Assembly (NCBI RefSeq): GCF_013403865.1
Contig: NZ_JABFDK010000001.1
Span: forward strand, 310,001-374,000
From: Winogradskyella costae
GTDB lineage: Bacteria; Bacteroidota; Bacteroidia; Flavobacteriales; Flavobacteriaceae
Direction: 5' to 3'
Length of the DNA: 64,000 nucleotides
Below are positions 52,914 through 63,873 of the stretch, piece by piece (within the stretch, counting starts at the first letter, position 1; every line of letters begins with the position of its first letter). A program made the position numbers and the translations under genes. The notes beneath the pieces are model-generated. The model did not search any database and was not told the DNA's origin. It worked only from the letters and a program-made list of their open reading frames with translations.

Positions 52914-53738
52914 ATGCAACAAATTTTTAATTTTGTTATACGAAACAAAACATTTCTGTTGTTTTTATTGCTGTTTAGTATTGCCTTAGCTTTAACCATT
53001 CAATCGCATTCTTATCATAGGAGTAAATTCATAAATTCAGCCAATTTTCTAACTGGCGGTGTTTATGGTACCATGAATTCTGTTGACCAGTATTTTGATT
53101 TAAAAACTAAAAATGATATTCTCGCGGAAGAAAATCAACGTTTGCGAGAACAACTGCTTAACACAAACACCTCTGTAGACTCTACTTTCATTGACAGTAG
53201 TACGTATGCAACAGAAAAATATAGAGTGACTGTAGCCGATGTTTACAAAAATAGTTATTCCTCAACGAACAATTATCTTACCTTAAACAAAGGAGCAAAC
53301 GATAGTATAAAACGCGATTTTGGAGTCATTACTTCTAACGGAATTATAGGGATTATTGATAATACATCTAAAAATTATTCCAGAGCATTATCCATTCTAA
53401 ATGTAAAAAGTAAAATTAACGCGAAAATCAAATCTACTAATCACATTGGTTCTTTAACCTGGAACGGTAAATCACCCGTTTATGTACAGTTAGAAGATGT
53501 ATCGCAATTTGCACCTGTAAAGGTTGGCGATACGATTCAGACAGGTGGTGAATCCTCGATTTTCCCTAAAGGAATTGGCATAGGAACTATTACCAGTTTT
53601 GAAAGCGATATTAGTGGAGATACGTATACAATACAAGTGCAATTATTTAACGACATGACCAATATCGGAACCGTTTATATTTTAGAAAATGTAGATCGTA
53701 CCGAAATTAATTTATTAGAAAAAAGCAATAATGAATAG
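52914..53738 (+). CDS. mreC: Rod-shape determining protein MreC
   Basis: 274 residues. A single N-terminal membrane helix (about 11-28) is followed by a coiled coil with ENQRLREQL near 70-78 and two beta-barrel halves with GVITSNGIIGIIDN and KVGDTIQTGGESSIFPKGIGIG, the family pattern. MreC bridges MreB and the penicillin-binding protein in the periplasm. Its end overlaps mreD by 8 bases. Confidence 0.93.
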   Translation: MQQIFNFVIRNKTFLLFLLLFSIALALTIQSHSYHRSKFINSANFLTGGVYGTMNSVDQYFDLKTKNDILAEENQRLREQLLNTNTSVDSTFIDSSTYATEKYRVTVADVYKNSYSSTNNYLTLNKGANDSIKRDFGVITSNGIIGIIDNTSKNYSRALSILNVKSKINAKIKSTNHIGSLTWNGKSPVYVQLEDVSQFAPVKVGDTIQTGGESSIFPKGIGIGTITSFESDISGDTYTIQVQLFNDMTNIGTVYILENVDRTEINLLEKSNNE

Positions 53739-54237
53739 TGTAGTAGGCCTAAATATCGTTAGATTTATACTACTACTATTAGTACAAGTTTTGATATGTA
53801 ACCAAATCGATTTCCTAGGTTACATTAACCCATATATCTACATTATATTTATTTTTCTATTTCCGATACGAGAAGAACGATTAGCACTATTACTAATCAG
53901 TTTTGTCTTAGGCATGTTAGTAGATCTATTTTCTGATTCAGGAGGAGTTCATGCAGCAGCAGCTGTTAGTTTAGCATACATAAGACCAATCCTACTAAAA
54001 AGTTCATTTGGTATGCTTTACGAGCATCAAAGCATTAAATTTAGTACTACAGACATTGGTAGTTTAATCACTTATATTTCATTAGGAACTCTAATTCATC
54101 ATTCCATATTATTCTCATTAGAAATATTTAACATCTCTAGCATACTTTTAGTTTTAGAAAAGACGTTATTCTCTAGTATTTTCACTATAATACTAAGTGT
54201 ACTGATTATAATTCTTTTTAGCCGAAACCGAAAATGA
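53731..54237 (+). CDS. mreD: Rod-shape determining membrane protein MreD
   Basis: 168 residues with about five membrane helices and few charged residues, including LVDLFSDSGGVHAAAAVSLAYIRP. MreD has low sequence conservation, so the position between mreC and mrdA carries much of the call. It works with MreC in the elongasome. It overlaps mreC by 8 bases and mrdA by 4. Confidence 0.9.
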   Translation: MNSVVGLNIVRFILLLLVQVLICNQIDFLGYINPYIYIIFIFLFPIREERLALLLISFVLGMLVDLFSDSGGVHAAAAVSLAYIRPILLKSSFGMLYEHQSIKFSTTDIGSLITYISLGTLIHHSILFSLEIFNISSILLVLEKTLFSSIFTIILSVLIIILFSRNRK

Positions 54238-56186
54238 GAAAATTACTACTTTTAACTACTGTGATCCTTGTTGGTCTCGTTTTCATTGCACGCCTATTTT
54301 ACCTACAGGTGTATGATAACACAGCCTACAACATCTTTGAAGACAACGCGATTCGAAAAGTCTATAATTATCCTAAACGTGGGTATGTTTATGACCGTAA
54401 TGGAAAATTATTAGTTGCTAACCAGCCGTCATATGATGTTATGGTTATCCCTAGAGAAGTAGCCCCTTTGGATTCTCTAGAAATTGAAGAATTCTGTCAA
54501 CTTTTAAAAATTACTCGAGAGGATTACGATAAAAAACTTGAGAAAGCAACGCATTATTCGCCGCGGCTACCATCTCCTTTTGTTCCACAACTTTCAAAAA
54601 AAGATTATGCTGTTCTTCAAGAGAAAATAAGAAAATTTGAAGGCTTCTACATTCTTAAACGTTCCCTTCGTTCTTATCAAACAAATATTGGAGCTAACGT
54701 GCTTGGTGACCTCGGTGAGGTTAATAGAAAAACAATTGAAAATGACCCTTACTATACATTAGGTGACCTTGCAGGAAAACAAGGTATAGAAAAAACCTAT
54801 GAAGAAACCTTAAGAGGTGTTAAAGGCATAAAATTTATTCAAAAAGACCGTTTCAATAAGAACATAGGCCCTTTTAAAGAAGGAACTTTAGATACTTTAC
54901 CACAACCAGGAAAGGATGTAACTATTACCATTGATTCAGATTTACAAGCTTACGGAGAGCTATTAATGAAACACAAACGAGGTGGTATAGTTGCTATAGA
55001 TCCAAGCAGTGGTGAAATACTAGCTATGGTGACGGGCCCTAGTTACAATCCAAATTTGTTAGTCGGAAGAGAGCGTAACAAGAATTTTTCTGGTTTATTC
55101 TTAGACAAGGTTAATAAACCGACTTTTGATAGAGGTTTACAAGCGCAATATGCTCCTGGTTCTCCTTTTAAAGTAATCAATGCCCTCATAGGATTGCAAG
55201 AAAATGTGGTTACCGTTGATGAACGTTTTACTTGTCGAATGGGCTATTATTACGGGAGCAGACGATTAACAGGCTGTCACCACCACAGAAGTCCAATTGA
55301 TATGAATGGAGGTATTGCACAATCTTGTAACGCCTATTTCGTAAATGTATATCGTCGTATTGTAGATAAATATGATGATGCCGGAAAAGGCATGAATATT
55401 TGGGCAAATCACGCTAAAAGCTTCGGCTTAGGAAATTTTTTGAATAATGATTTATCCGTTGGGCAACCCGGTCGTATTCCTGATGGGGATTATTACGACA
55501 GACAATACGGAGATAATCGATGGGGTTCTACCTATATTGTTTCTAATGCTATTGGACAAGGTGAAGTTGAAGCAACACCTATACAATTAGCCAATATGGT
55601 AGCTGCTATTGGTAATCGTGGCTATTACTATACTCCACACATCATAAAAAATATAGAGGGAGAAACAATAGATAGTAAATATACAACACCAAAATATACA
55701 ACCATAGACAAGGAACATTTTGAACCTGTGGTACAAGGTATGTTTGATGTTTATAACGAAGGTACCGCAAAGCACATCAGAATTCCTGGTATTGATATTT
55801 GCGGAAAAACAGGAACCGCAGAAAACTTCATGAAAATAGATAGTGTTAAAACGCAACTTACAGATCATTCTATATTTGTGGCATTTGCACCTAAAGATAA
55901 CCCGAAAATTGCAATTGCTGTTTTTGTTGAAAATGGGTATTGGGGAGGTCGCTTTGCTGGACGAATGGCAAGTTTAATGATAGAAAAACATATTAAAGGT
56001 CATATTACAAGAACCGATTTAGAAAAATGGATTTTAACCCACAGTTTAGAGGACGAGTATAAAAAACCATACTCTGGCGAACCCTTCAAAATTAATGGAG
56101 AGAGCACACTTCAGGTCATCGAAAACTATGCTACTGAAGAAAATTATCCAATAAAAAATCAAAATCAAAGCGACGTAAAATTGTAA
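54234..56186 (+). CDS. mrdA: Penicillin-binding protein 2 (elongation transpeptidase)
   Basis: 650 residues. One N-terminal membrane anchor (about 4-24), the pedestal domain beginning YPKRGYVYDRNGKLL, and a transpeptidase domain with active serine S310 in SPFK (310-313), the SCN motif near 364-366 and KTGT in the C-terminal third. It crosslinks peptidoglycan during rod elongation with RodA. It overlaps mreD by 4 bases and precedes rodA by 6. Confidence 0.95.
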   Translation: MRKLLLLTTVILVGLVFIARLFYLQVYDNTAYNIFEDNAIRKVYNYPKRGYVYDRNGKLLVANQPSYDVMVIPREVAPLDSLEIEEFCQLLKITREDYDKKLEKATHYSPRLPSPFVPQLSKKDYAVLQEKIRKFEGFYILKRSLRSYQTNIGANVLGDLGEVNRKTIENDPYYTLGDLAGKQGIEKTYEETLRGVKGIKFIQKDRFNKNIGPFKEGTLDTLPQPGKDVTITIDSDLQAYGELLMKHKRGGIVAIDPSSGEILAMVTGPSYNPNLLVGRERNKNFSGLFLDKVNKPTFDRGLQAQYAPGSPFKVINALIGLQENVVTVDERFTCRMGYYYGSRRLTGCHHHRSPIDMNGGIAQSCNAYFVNVYRRIVDKYDDAGKGMNIWANHAKSFGLGNFLNNDLSVGQPGRIPDGDYYDRQYGDNRWGSTYIVSNAIGQGEVEATPIQLANMVAAIGNRGYYYTPHIIKNIEGETIDSKYTTPKYTTIDKEHFEPVVQGMFDVYNEGTAKHIRIPGIDICGKTGTAENFMKIDSVKTQLTDHSIFVAFAPKDNPKIAIAVFVENGYWGGRFAGRMASLMIEKHIKGHITRTDLEKWILTHSLEDEYKKPYSGEPFKINGESTLQVIENYATEENYPIKNQNQSDVKL

Positions 56187-56192
56187 TCTTTC

Positions 56193-57473
56193 ATGTTAAG
56201 AGAAAATCAAAGACATTTTAAATTCGATTGGATTACAATCATTCTATTTTTACTATTACTTGGCTTTGGGTATTTCAATATCATGTCAGCCTCTCATGTT
56301 GGAGAAATTACTAGCTATTTCGATACTGATCAGCTTTACGGTAAACATCTCGTATTTATTGGTCTTACCTTTTTCCTTATTGTTCTCATACTCTCGTTTG
56401 AAGCCAAGTTCTATGAACAATTTGCCAGTGTGATTTACCTGGTAGCCATGCTAGCATTAATTGGATTGTTTATTTTTGGAAAAGACGTTAACGGGGCAAG
56501 ATCATGGTATGGTATAGGAAGTATGACTATTCAGCCTAGTGAATTTGCTAAATTCGCAACTGCTTTGGCGGTGGCGAAGTACATCAGCGACCTTCAGACT
56601 AATATGACGACTATAAAGGACCAGCTCCGGGTTGCAGCTATAATATTTATTCCTGCTTTATTAATTTTGCTTCAAAATGATGCCGGAAGCACAATTGTTT
56701 ATTTAGCCTTTTTCTTTGTTTTTTATCGTGAAGGCTTACAACAAGTGTATTTAGTTATCGCTTTATCTTTAATAATTTTAGCCGTTTTAGGATTAAAATT
56801 TGGAGTTGTAATAACGGCAATTGCTGCAACCACGGTTCTAACTTTAGTCTATTTTATTAGAAAGAAAAAAAGAGGTTCTCTTTTACAATACTTGGTTGTG
56901 CTGATAGTTTCTGTTACTTTCTCCTATGGTGTAAAACTCTTTTATGAACACGGCTTAAAAGCACATCAACAAAATAGAATTAGCCTTTGGTTACGCTTAG
57001 AAAAAGATCCTAGCAAGTTAGAGCGTATGAAAAAGGTAGAAGCTTACAACCTCATTCAGTCCGAACAAGCTATAAGCTCTGGTGGTGTTTCAGGTAAAGG
57101 CTTTCTACAAGGTACAAGAACCACGGGTAAATTTGTACCAGAACAACACACCGATTATATATTTAGCACCGTTGGTGAAGAATGGGGTTTCGTTGGTACT
57201 AGTGCTGTAGTCTTATTATTTGTATTGCTTATCGTTAGGGTTTTGTACTTGGCTGAAGCTCAAAAATCTCAATTTAGTCGTGTTTATGGTTATGGAGTAG
57301 CATCTATTTTATTCATACATTTCACTATAAATATAGGGATGGTAATGGGCCTAATACCCACTGTCGGTATTCCATTACCCTTTTTTAGTTATGGAGGCTC
57401 AGGACTTTGGGGTTTTACTATTTTACTGTTTATTTTTGTAAAATTGGACAGTAATAAGATTAATGAGTGGTAA
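56193..57473 (+). CDS. rodA: Peptidoglycan glycosyltransferase RodA
   Basis: 426 residues with about ten membrane helices of the SEDS family. The conserved SEDS motifs NGARSWYGIGSMTIQPSEFAK (shown in part) and PTVGIPLPFFSYGGSG are present, as is the catalytic-region EEWGF segment. RodA polymerises glycan strands with PBP2. It is the last gene of the operon and is followed immediately by a terminator shared with the converging valS. Confidence 0.95.
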   Translation: MLRENQRHFKFDWITIILFLLLLGFGYFNIMSASHVGEITSYFDTDQLYGKHLVFIGLTFFLIVLILSFEAKFYEQFASVIYLVAMLALIGLFIFGKDVNGARSWYGIGSMTIQPSEFAKFATALAVAKYISDLQTNMTTIKDQLRVAAIIFIPALLILLQNDAGSTIVYLAFFFVFYREGLQQVYLVIALSLIILAVLGLKFGVVITAIAATTVLTLVYFIRKKKRGSLLQYLVVLIVSVTFSYGVKLFYEHGLKAHQQNRISLWLRLEKDPSKLERMKKVEAYNLIQSEQAISSGGVSGKGFLQGTRTTGKFVPEQHTDYIFSTVGEEWGFVGTSAVVLLFVLLIVRVLYLAEAQKSQFSRVYGYGVASILFIHFTINIGMVMGLIPTVGIPLPFFSYGGSGLWGFTILLFIFVKLDSNKINEW

Positions 57474-57507
57474 TAAAAAAAGACCACTTTTTACAGTCGT
57501 CTTTTTT
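57474..57507. terminator. Bidirectional terminator between rodA and valS
   Basis: AAAAAAGAC and GTCTTTTTT form the outer stem with a 15-base interior. The A/T-rich arms supply T-tracts in both directions. Confidence 0.65.
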
Positions 57508-57564
57508 ATATAATCTTCAAAATAGAAACCTACAAAGTTTTATAAAATTTATAGGTTGTAAACA

Positions 57565-60198
57565 TTACTTTAAACTAGCCAAGCTAGATTTTATAGTTTC
57601 AATTTTAGCCAAAGCATCAGCTTCTTTTTGTTTTTCTGAAGCAACTACTTGCTCAGGTGCACCAGCAACAAAACGTTCGTTAGATAATTTCTTTTGAACA
57701 GATTTTAAAAAGCCTTCGGTATATTTTAATTCTTCTGTCAGCTTTTCAATTTCAGCTTCTATATCAATACTTCCTTCCATAGGAATAAAGTACTCATTCG
57801 ATTTTACTCTGTATGTCAACGCCCCTTCAACAGCTTCTGTTACATAATCGAAGCTCTCTAGATTTCCTAATTTTGAAATCACTTCATCAAACGTAGGATT
57901 TACATTTTCACTATTCACTACAGAAAAACCAATAGCATCTTTGAACGCAATATTCTTTTGCTTTCTAATGTTTCTTAGTCCAGAAATAACTTCTGAAGCA
58001 AATTCAAATTCAGAAATCAAAGTTTCATTAACTGGTTTTGCTTCTGGCCATTTTGCAATGATTAAGGCTTCTTCTGGAGAACGCTCCTTAATATAATGCC
58101 AGATCTCTTCTGTTAAGAATGGCATAAATGGATGTAAAATCTTTAAAATATCTTCAAAAATAGCATTAACACTTTCTAATGTTTTAGCATCAATCGGTTG
58201 TTGATATGCTGGTTTTATAATTTCCAATAACCATGAAGCAAAATCATCCCAAATTAATTTGTAAGTGGACATTAACGCATCACTTAATCTATACTTACTA
58301 AAATGATCTTCAATTTCTAAAATGGTTTTCTGAAATTTAGACTCAAACCATTCTAAAGCAATTTTGCTCGATTCTGGCTGACTTATTGTATTATCAACTT
58401 CCCAACCTTGTACTAATCTAAAGGCATTCCAAATCTTGTTAGCAAACTGCTTTCCTTGCTGACACAAATCTTCGTCAAACATTAAATCATTTCCAGCTGC
58501 TGAACTTAATAAGAGTCCTACTCTAACTCCATCTGCCCCATAATCTTCAATTAACTTTAAAGCATCTGGAGAATTACCTAAAGACTTCGACATTTTACGT
58601 CGTTGTTTGTCTCTAACTAATCCCGTTAAGTAAACGTTCTCAAAAGGTTTTTCATCTCTATATTCATAACCTGCAATAATCATACGTGCTACCCAAAAGA
58701 ATAAAATATCTGGACCTGTGACCAAATCATTGGTTGGATAATAATATTTTATTTCTTCGTTTTCAGGGTTACGAATACCATCAAACACGCTCATTGGCCA
58801 AAGCCATGATGAGAACCATGTATCTAGTGCATCAGTATCTTGGATCAGGTCGTTAGTGGTTAGTTCTTGATTGTTCGTTTTTTCTTTAGCTAAAACTAAA
58901 GCATCCTCTATGCTTTCAGCAACCACGAAGTCTTCTTTGCCGTCGCCATAGAAATACGCAGGAATCTGCTGCCCCCAAAGTAGCTGACGTGAAATATTCC
59001 AATCGCGAATATTCTCCATCCAATGACGATACGTGTTTTCAAACTTCTTTGGAAATAACTTAACATCACCATTTTTTAAAACCGCATCAATAGCAGGCTG
59101 TACCAAATCTTCCATTTTTAAGAACCATTGATCGCTTAATCTAGGTTCTATTACCGCTTTGGTCCGTTCTGACGTACCGACTTTATTAATGTGGTTTTCA
59201 GTTTTTACTAAAATACCAGCCTCTTCAAGTTCTTTAGTAATCGCTTTTCTAACTACAAAACGATCTTGACCTTCATAATGCATTCCAAAGCTATTTAAAC
59301 TCGCATCCGCATTAAAAATATCTACAACTTCTAATTGATGCTTATCTCCTAAAACTTTATCATTTTCATCATGAGCAGGTGTTACTTTTAAACATCCTGT
59401 ACCAAACTCTACATCAACATACTCATCTTCGATAATAGGAATGACGCGTCCACAAATAGGAACAACAGCTTTCCTACCTTTTAAATGCGTAAAACGCTCG
59501 TCATTTGGGTTGATACAAATAGCTGTATCTCCAAAAATAGTTTCAGGTCTTGTGGTTGCAATAGTTAACTTTTCGTCGCTACCTTCGACTTTATATTCTA
59601 AATAATAAAGCAGACCTTGTTTTTCAACATGGATTACTTCTTCATCAGACAATGTTGTTTTTGCTTCCGGATCCCAATTCACCATACGGTATCCTCTATA
59701 AATAAGACCTTTACTGTATAAATCCACAAATACTTTAATTACAGCTTCAGACATATCGTCATCCATTGTAAACTTAGTTCTATCCCAATCGCAAGAACAG
59801 CCTAATTTTTTAAGTTGCTCTAAGATGACTCCACCGTATTCTTCGGTCCATTCCCAAGCATGTTCTAAAAATTCTTCACGTGATAAATCATTTTTATCAA
59901 TGCCTTGCTCCTTAAGCTTGGCTACAACTTTAGCTTCTGTTGCTATTGAGGCATGATCTGTACCAGGTACCCAGCACGCATTTTTACCTAATAAACGTGC
60001 ACGACGAATTAAGACATCTTGAATTGTATTGTTCAACATATGCCCCATATGTAATATTCCCGTAACATTTGGTGGAGGAATTACAATGGTATAAGGTTCT
60101 CTTTCGTCTGGTTTAGAATGAAAGTACTTGTGCTCCATCCAGTAGTCGTACCACTTATTCTCAATTGAAGACGCATTATATTTAGAAGGAATTTCCAT
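57565..60198 (-). CDS. valS: Valine-tRNA ligase
   Basis: 877 residues. The HIGH motif is HMGH at 50-53 in [16 protein letters not shown] and the KMSKS motif is in [13 protein letters not shown]. An editing domain (CP1) lies between, and the C-terminus ends in the coiled-coil arm typical of ValRS. It charges tRNA-Val. A TACTTTTG promoter box lies 30 bases upstream. It converges on rodA. Confidence 0.97.
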   Translation of the reverse strand: MEIPSKYNASSIENKWYDYWMEHKYFHSKPDEREPYTIVIPPPNVTGILHMGHMLNNTIQDVLIRRARLLGKNACWVPGTDHASIATEAKVVAKLKEQGIDKNDLSREEFLEHAWEWTEEYGGVILEQLKKLGCSCDWDRTKFTMDDDMSEAVIKVFVDLYSKGLIYRGYRMVNWDPEAKTTLSDEEVIHVEKQGLLYYLEYKVEGSDEKLTIATTRPETIFGDTAICINPNDERFTHLKGRKAVVPICGRVIPIIEDEYVDVEFGTGCLKVTPAHDENDKVLGDKHQLEVVDIFNADASLNSFGMHYEGQDRFVVRKAITKELEEAGILVKTENHINKVGTSERTKAVIEPRLSDQWFLKMEDLVQPAIDAVLKNGDVKLFPKKFENTYRHWMENIRDWNISRQLLWGQQIPAYFYGDGKEDFVVAESIEDALVLAKEKTNNQELTTNDLIQDTDALDTWFSSWLWPMSVFDGIRNPENEEIKYYYPTNDLVTGPDILFFWVARMIIAGYEYRDEKPFENVYLTGLVRDKQRRKMSKSLGNSPDALKLIEDYGADGVRVGLLLSSAAGNDLMFDEDLCQQGKQFANKIWNAFRLVQGWEVDNTISQPESSKIALEWFESKFQKTILEIEDHFSKYRLSDALMSTYKLIWDDFASWLLEIIKPAYQQPIDAKTLESVNAIFEDILKILHPFMPFLTEEIWHYIKERSPEEALIIAKWPEAKPVNETLISEFEFASEVISGLRNIRKQKNIAFKDAIGFSVVNSENVNPTFDEVISKLGNLESFDYVTEAVEGALTYRVKSNEYFIPMEGSIDIEAEIEKLTEELKYTEGFLKSVQKKLSNERFVAGAPEQVVASEKQKEADALAKIETIKSSLASLK

Positions 60199-60227
60199 GT
60201 TTGGTATTGTTTTTGTAATATAACTGC

Positions 60228-60235
60228 CAAAAGTA
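60228..60235 (-). promoter_or_regulatory. Candidate -7 box for valS
   Basis: Minus-strand TACTTTTG matches TAnnTTTG exactly and ends 30 bases before the valS ATG. Confidence 0.5.
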
Positions 60236-60329
60236 CTTATAATTCCTTTTTCGAAAAATTATTAGTGTAAGAATATGGGTTTTAAAGCCAAAAAATCTGT
60301 TAAATGCAGTGTATTACATCTAATAAATT

Positions 60330-60360
60330 TTGTTAGGAATGAAAAAGTAACTAAGTTTGA
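60330..60360 (+). promoter_or_regulatory. Canonical promoter of the DUF1573 gene
   Basis: TTTG at 60330-60333, a 19-base spacer and TAAGTTTG at 60353-60360 match both parts of the Bacteroidota promoter consensus. The predicted start is about 10 bases before the ATG, giving a very short leader. Confidence 0.65.
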
Positions 60361-60375
60361 CTAATCAAAATTATA

Positions 60376-60804
60376 ATGATGAAAAATTTAATAGCAGTAT
60401 TATTTGTAGGGTTAATGAGTCTAGGTTCTTTTGCACAAGAAAAAATAGCAAAAATTGAATTTAAGACCGATGTTATAGATTATGGTACCATAGAAAAAGG
60501 TGCAGACGGAGTGAGAATTTTCGAATTCACCAATACAGGAGATGCTCCTTTAGTAATTTCTAATGTAAAATCTACTTGTGGTTGTACAGTGCCAAAAAAA
60601 CCTAAAGAACCTATTATGCCAGGTGAAACTGGGGAGATAGAAGTAAAATACGATACGAAAAGAGTGAACCCAATAAGGAAGACAATTACTGTTTTTTCTA
60701 ACGCAGAAACACCAACAGTAGCCTTAAAGATAAAAGGACTAGTCGTAGATTCTAATAAGACTAGCGTTTTAGAAAAGAAAAGTAAAAGTATGCTTGAGCA
60801 ATAA
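60376..60804 (+). CDS. Secreted DUF1573 protein
   Basis: 142 residues; two tandem ATGs at 60376 and 60379 are both usable. A signal peptide (KNLIAVLFVGLMSLGSFAQ) is followed by one DUF1573 immunoglobulin-like beta-sandwich: YGTIEKGADGVRIFEFTNTG, then the motif CGCTVP with vicinal cysteines. DUF1573 is widespread in Bacteroidota and its role is unknown. It has its own promoter and a terminator, so it is monocistronic. It is divergent from valS. Confidence 0.87.
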   Translation: MMKNLIAVLFVGLMSLGSFAQEKIAKIEFKTDVIDYGTIEKGADGVRIFEFTNTGDAPLVISNVKSTCGCTVPKKPKEPIMPGETGEIEVKYDTKRVNPIRKTITVFSNAETPTVALKIKGLVVDSNKTSVLEKKSKSMLEQ

Positions 60805-60832
60805 TCGCGCATCCATTTATAAATTTTAAAGA

Positions 60833-60863
60833 AAAGAGCTTTCAAATTGAAAGCTCTTTTTTT
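60833..60863 (+). terminator. Terminator after the DUF1573 gene
   Basis: AGAGCTTTCAA and TTGAAAGCTCT form an 11-base stem with a tiny loop and T7 follows. Confidence 0.88.
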
Positions 60864-60926
60864 ATGCTTTTTTTATCTTTAAACCTTAAGAATTTTCAGA
60901 ACTTAGCATTTTAAAAACAATACACA

Positions 60927-62117
60927 ATGCCATCAATATCAAATAAGGGCATCCACATGCCAGAATCGCCAATTAGAAAATTGGTGCCTTTCGCTGAAGA
61001 AGCTCAGAAAAAAGGAAAAAACATATACTACCTTAATATAGGTCAACCAGATATAAAAACTCCACAAGTCGCATTAGATGCTATAAAGAGCACTACAATT
61101 GAGACTTTAGCCTACAGCAGATCTGAAGGTGCTGAGAGCTACAGAATAAAGATTGCCGACTATTACAAACGCAATTCCATTGTGGTTTCGCATAATGATA
61201 TCATTGTAACTACGGGAGGAAGTGAAGCCCTTTTATTTGCCTTTGGTAGCATTATGGACGAAGGTGATGAAATCATTATCCCAGAGCCATTTTACGCTAA
61301 TTACAATGGCTTTTCAACAGCATCGGGAGTAAATGTTGTTCCTGTAATTTCAAAAATTGAAGATAATTTTGCGTTGCCTCCAATAGAAGAGTTTGAAAAA
61401 TTAATTACATCAAAAACCAAAGCTATATTAATCTGCAATCCTGGTAATCCTACAGGTTATTTATATTCTAAAGAAGAAATAAAACAACTTGCTGCTATTG
61501 TGAAAAAGCACGATTTATTCTTGATTGCTGACGAAGTTTATAGAGAATTTGTTTACGATGGTGTAGAGCATTATTCAATTTTACAAGAACCAGGTCTAGA
61601 AGAACATGCTATTGTAATCGATTCAGTTTCTAAACGCTACAGTATGTGTGGTGCACGTATTGGCTATTTAGTTTCAAAAAACAAGGAATTTATAAAAACA
61701 GCTTTAAAGTTTGCTCAAGCAAGGTTGAGTCCACCAACTTTAGCACAAATTGCAAGTGAGGCAGCTTTAGACACTCCTCAAAGTTATTTTGATGATGTAA
61801 AAGAAGAATATGTAAAACGAAGAAATACGTTAATTGAGGCGTTAGAAAAAATTGAAGGCGTTAAAGTAGCTACGCCAAGTGGTGCTTTTTATTGCATAGC
61901 AGAATTGCCTGTAAAAAATTCTGATAATTTTGCGAAGTGGCTTTTAGAATCCTTTGATTATAATAACGATACTGTAATGGTAGCGCCTGCAGCAGGTTTT
62001 TATTCCACGCCTGGAGTTGGTCTAAATCAAATCCGTATTGCTTATGTTTTAAATAGCGAAAGTCTAAAAATTGCAGTTAAAATCTTAGAAGAAGCCTTAA
62101 AAGCATATAAAGACTAA
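60927..62117 (+). CDS. Class I/II pyridoxal-phosphate aminotransferase
   Basis: 396 residues. The PLP-binding lysine is K236 in DSVSKRYSM, with the asparagine in NPGNPTG near 171-177 and the aspartate in ADEVY near 201-205. It resembles aspartate/aromatic aminotransferases of the AspC/AspB group. The exact amino acid is not determined by sequence. Its stop overlaps the murB start by one base (TAATG), so the two are coupled. Confidence 0.9.
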   Translation: MPSISNKGIHMPESPIRKLVPFAEEAQKKGKNIYYLNIGQPDIKTPQVALDAIKSTTIETLAYSRSEGAESYRIKIADYYKRNSIVVSHNDIIVTTGGSEALLFAFGSIMDEGDEIIIPEPFYANYNGFSTASGVNVVPVISKIEDNFALPPIEEFEKLITSKTKAILICNPGNPTGYLYSKEEIKQLAAIVKKHDLFLIADEVYREFVYDGVEHYSILQEPGLEEHAIVIDSVSKRYSMCGARIGYLVSKNKEFIKTALKFAQARLSPPTLAQIASEAALDTPQSYFDDVKEEYVKRRNTLIEALEKIEGVKVATPSGAFYCIAELPVKNSDNFAKWLLESFDYNNDTVMVAPAAGFYSTPGVGLNQIRIAYVLNSESLKIAVKILEEALKAYKD

Positions 62118-63130
62118 TGACTATTATTAACAATGCTTCTTTAAAATCCTTTAATACTTTTGGCATAGATGCTAAAGCACAATCTTATTGTGACATTAGT
62201 ACTATAGAAGATTTAAGTACTATTCTAAAAAACTATGGTGATGTACCATTATTTATTTTAGGCGGGGGAAGCAACATGTTGTTAACTAAAGATATTGATG
62301 CGTTAGTGCTTCATATCAATTTAAAAGGTATTGAAGTCGTAAGTGAAACTAAAAACTCAGTTGTAATTAAAGCAATGGCTGGCGAAAACTGGCATAATTT
62401 TGTACTTTGGTGTTTAAATCACAATTTTGGTGGTATAGAAAACCTATCTTTAATTCCAGGGAATATTGGTACTGCACCGATTCAAAATATTGGTGCTTAT
62501 GGTGTGGAACTCAAAGATGTCTTTGTGAGTTGCGAAGCTCTAAAAATAGACGACCAATCTATAAAAACATTCTCAAAATCTGATTGCAATTTTGGCTATA
62601 GAGAATCTGTTTTTAAGCAAGATCTAAAAGGACAATACATCATTACAAGTGTCAATCTTGAGCTTAAGAAAACTGAGCATGTATTACGAACAGATTATGG
62701 TGTTATTAAAAATGAATTAGACACCAATGGTATAACAAAACCATCAATTCAAGATGTTTCAAATGCCGTTATTGCTATTAGACAAAGTAAATTACCCGAT
62801 CCGAAAATCATCGGTAACAGCGGAAGTTTTTTTAAAAACCCTATTATTTCGGCTAAAGCGTTTATTGAGCTCGAACGTAATTTTCCCGATGTGCCTTCTT
62901 ATAAAGTATCAGATGAAACTATAAAAGTACCTGCGGGATGGCTTATTGAAAAAGCGGGGTTTAAAGGTAAACGCTTCAATGATTATGGAGTTCATAGTAA
63001 GCAAGCCTTGGTTTTAGTTAATTATGGCAATGCAACAGGGAAAGAAATTTTTGAATTAGCGCAATTAATTCAAAAAACAGTAAAGCGATTATTTAATATT
63101 CAAATCGAGACCGAAGTGAATATCATATAA
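62117..63130 (+). CDS. murB: UDP-N-acetylenolpyruvoylglucosamine reductase MurB
   Basis: 337 residues, the type I (E. coli-like) length. The FAD site includes LGGGSNMLL and IPGNIGTAPIQNIGAYGVEL, and the catalytic serine lies in GNSGSFFKNP. It makes UDP-MurNAc, an early peptidoglycan precursor. It is translationally coupled to the aminotransferase and followed by a hairpin. Confidence 0.95.
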   Translation: MTIINNASLKSFNTFGIDAKAQSYCDISTIEDLSTILKNYGDVPLFILGGGSNMLLTKDIDALVLHINLKGIEVVSETKNSVVIKAMAGENWHNFVLWCLNHNFGGIENLSLIPGNIGTAPIQNIGAYGVELKDVFVSCEALKIDDQSIKTFSKSDCNFGYRESVFKQDLKGQYIITSVNLELKKTEHVLRTDYGVIKNELDTNGITKPSIQDVSNAVIAIRQSKLPDPKIIGNSGSFFKNPIISAKAFIELERNFPDVPSYKVSDETIKVPAGWLIEKAGFKGKRFNDYGVHSKQALVLVNYGNATGKEIFELAQLIQKTVKRLFNIQIETEVNII

Positions 63131-63132
63131 AT

Positions 63133-63162
63133 TAAAAGTCACAATTAAAATTGCGACTTTTG
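63133..63162 (+). terminator. Hairpin after murB
   Basis: AAAAGTC-A-CAATT and AATTG-C-GACTTTT form a stem with one mismatch, 3 bases past the stop. The T-tract is short, so termination may be partial. Confidence 0.6.
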
Positions 63163-63328
63163 AATTTAGAATAATTTTTTAATTGAAAATGCTATTAATC
63201 AAAACCTTAAGAAGATAAAATTATTCTAATAGTTTATATTGAGCACCTATATGGTGTATTTATTTATATTTACGTTCAGAAATTTGATTTGGACGTTTAA
63301 AACACCTAAGAATTAAGACTTTAACACT

Positions 63329-63862
63329 TTGAGTATTACAGCCACAGAACAAACTATTATCGATTATCTTCAGAAAGGAGATAAGCGTGCCTTAAATTTA
63401 CTTTATGAAAACTATTCCAATAGTCTTTATGGTGTTATATTAAAAATTACAATTAACGAAGAAGTTGCTCAAGACGCTTTACAAGAAACCTTCATTAAAG
63501 TATGGAAAAATGCTTCTAAATATGACGCGTCCAAAGCAAAACTCTTTACTTGGTTGTTTCGTATTGCAAGGAATACAGCTATAGATAAATTACGAAGTTT
63601 CAATAATAGATTTCATAAAGAAGTCCAAATCGAAACATCTAACGTATATATCTTACCAACAACAAATTTTAATCAAGATGTCATGGACATCAAAGAACAT
63701 GTTGGAAAACTAGAAGAAAAATATCAAATTGTGTTGGACGCCTTGTTTTTTCAGGGGATGACGCAACAAGAAGCAAGTGACGAATTAGATATTCCACTTG
63801 GTACTATTAAATCTAGATTAAAAATAGGATTGCGAGAACTGAAAAAAGTTTATAATCCATAA
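63329..63862 (+). CDS. ECF-type RNA polymerase sigma factor
   Basis: 177 residues starting from TTG at 63329; no nearby ATG gives the conserved N-terminus. Region 2 includes ALNLLYENYSNSLYG and DALQETFIKVWKN with the FTWLFRIARNTAIDKLR segment; region 4 ends the protein with MTQQEASDELDIPLGTIKSRL. It should direct RNA polymerase to a specialised regulon. The next gene, 11 bases on, is the probable anti-sigma factor. Confidence 0.92.
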   Translation: MSITATEQTIIDYLQKGDKRALNLLYENYSNSLYGVILKITINEEVAQDALQETFIKVWKNASKYDASKAKLFTWLFRIARNTAIDKLRSFNNRFHKEVQIETSNVYILPTTNFNQDVMDIKEHVGKLEEKYQIVLDALFFQGMTQQEASDELDIPLGTIKSRLKIGLRELKKVYNP

Positions 63863-63873
63863 ATTATTTGATC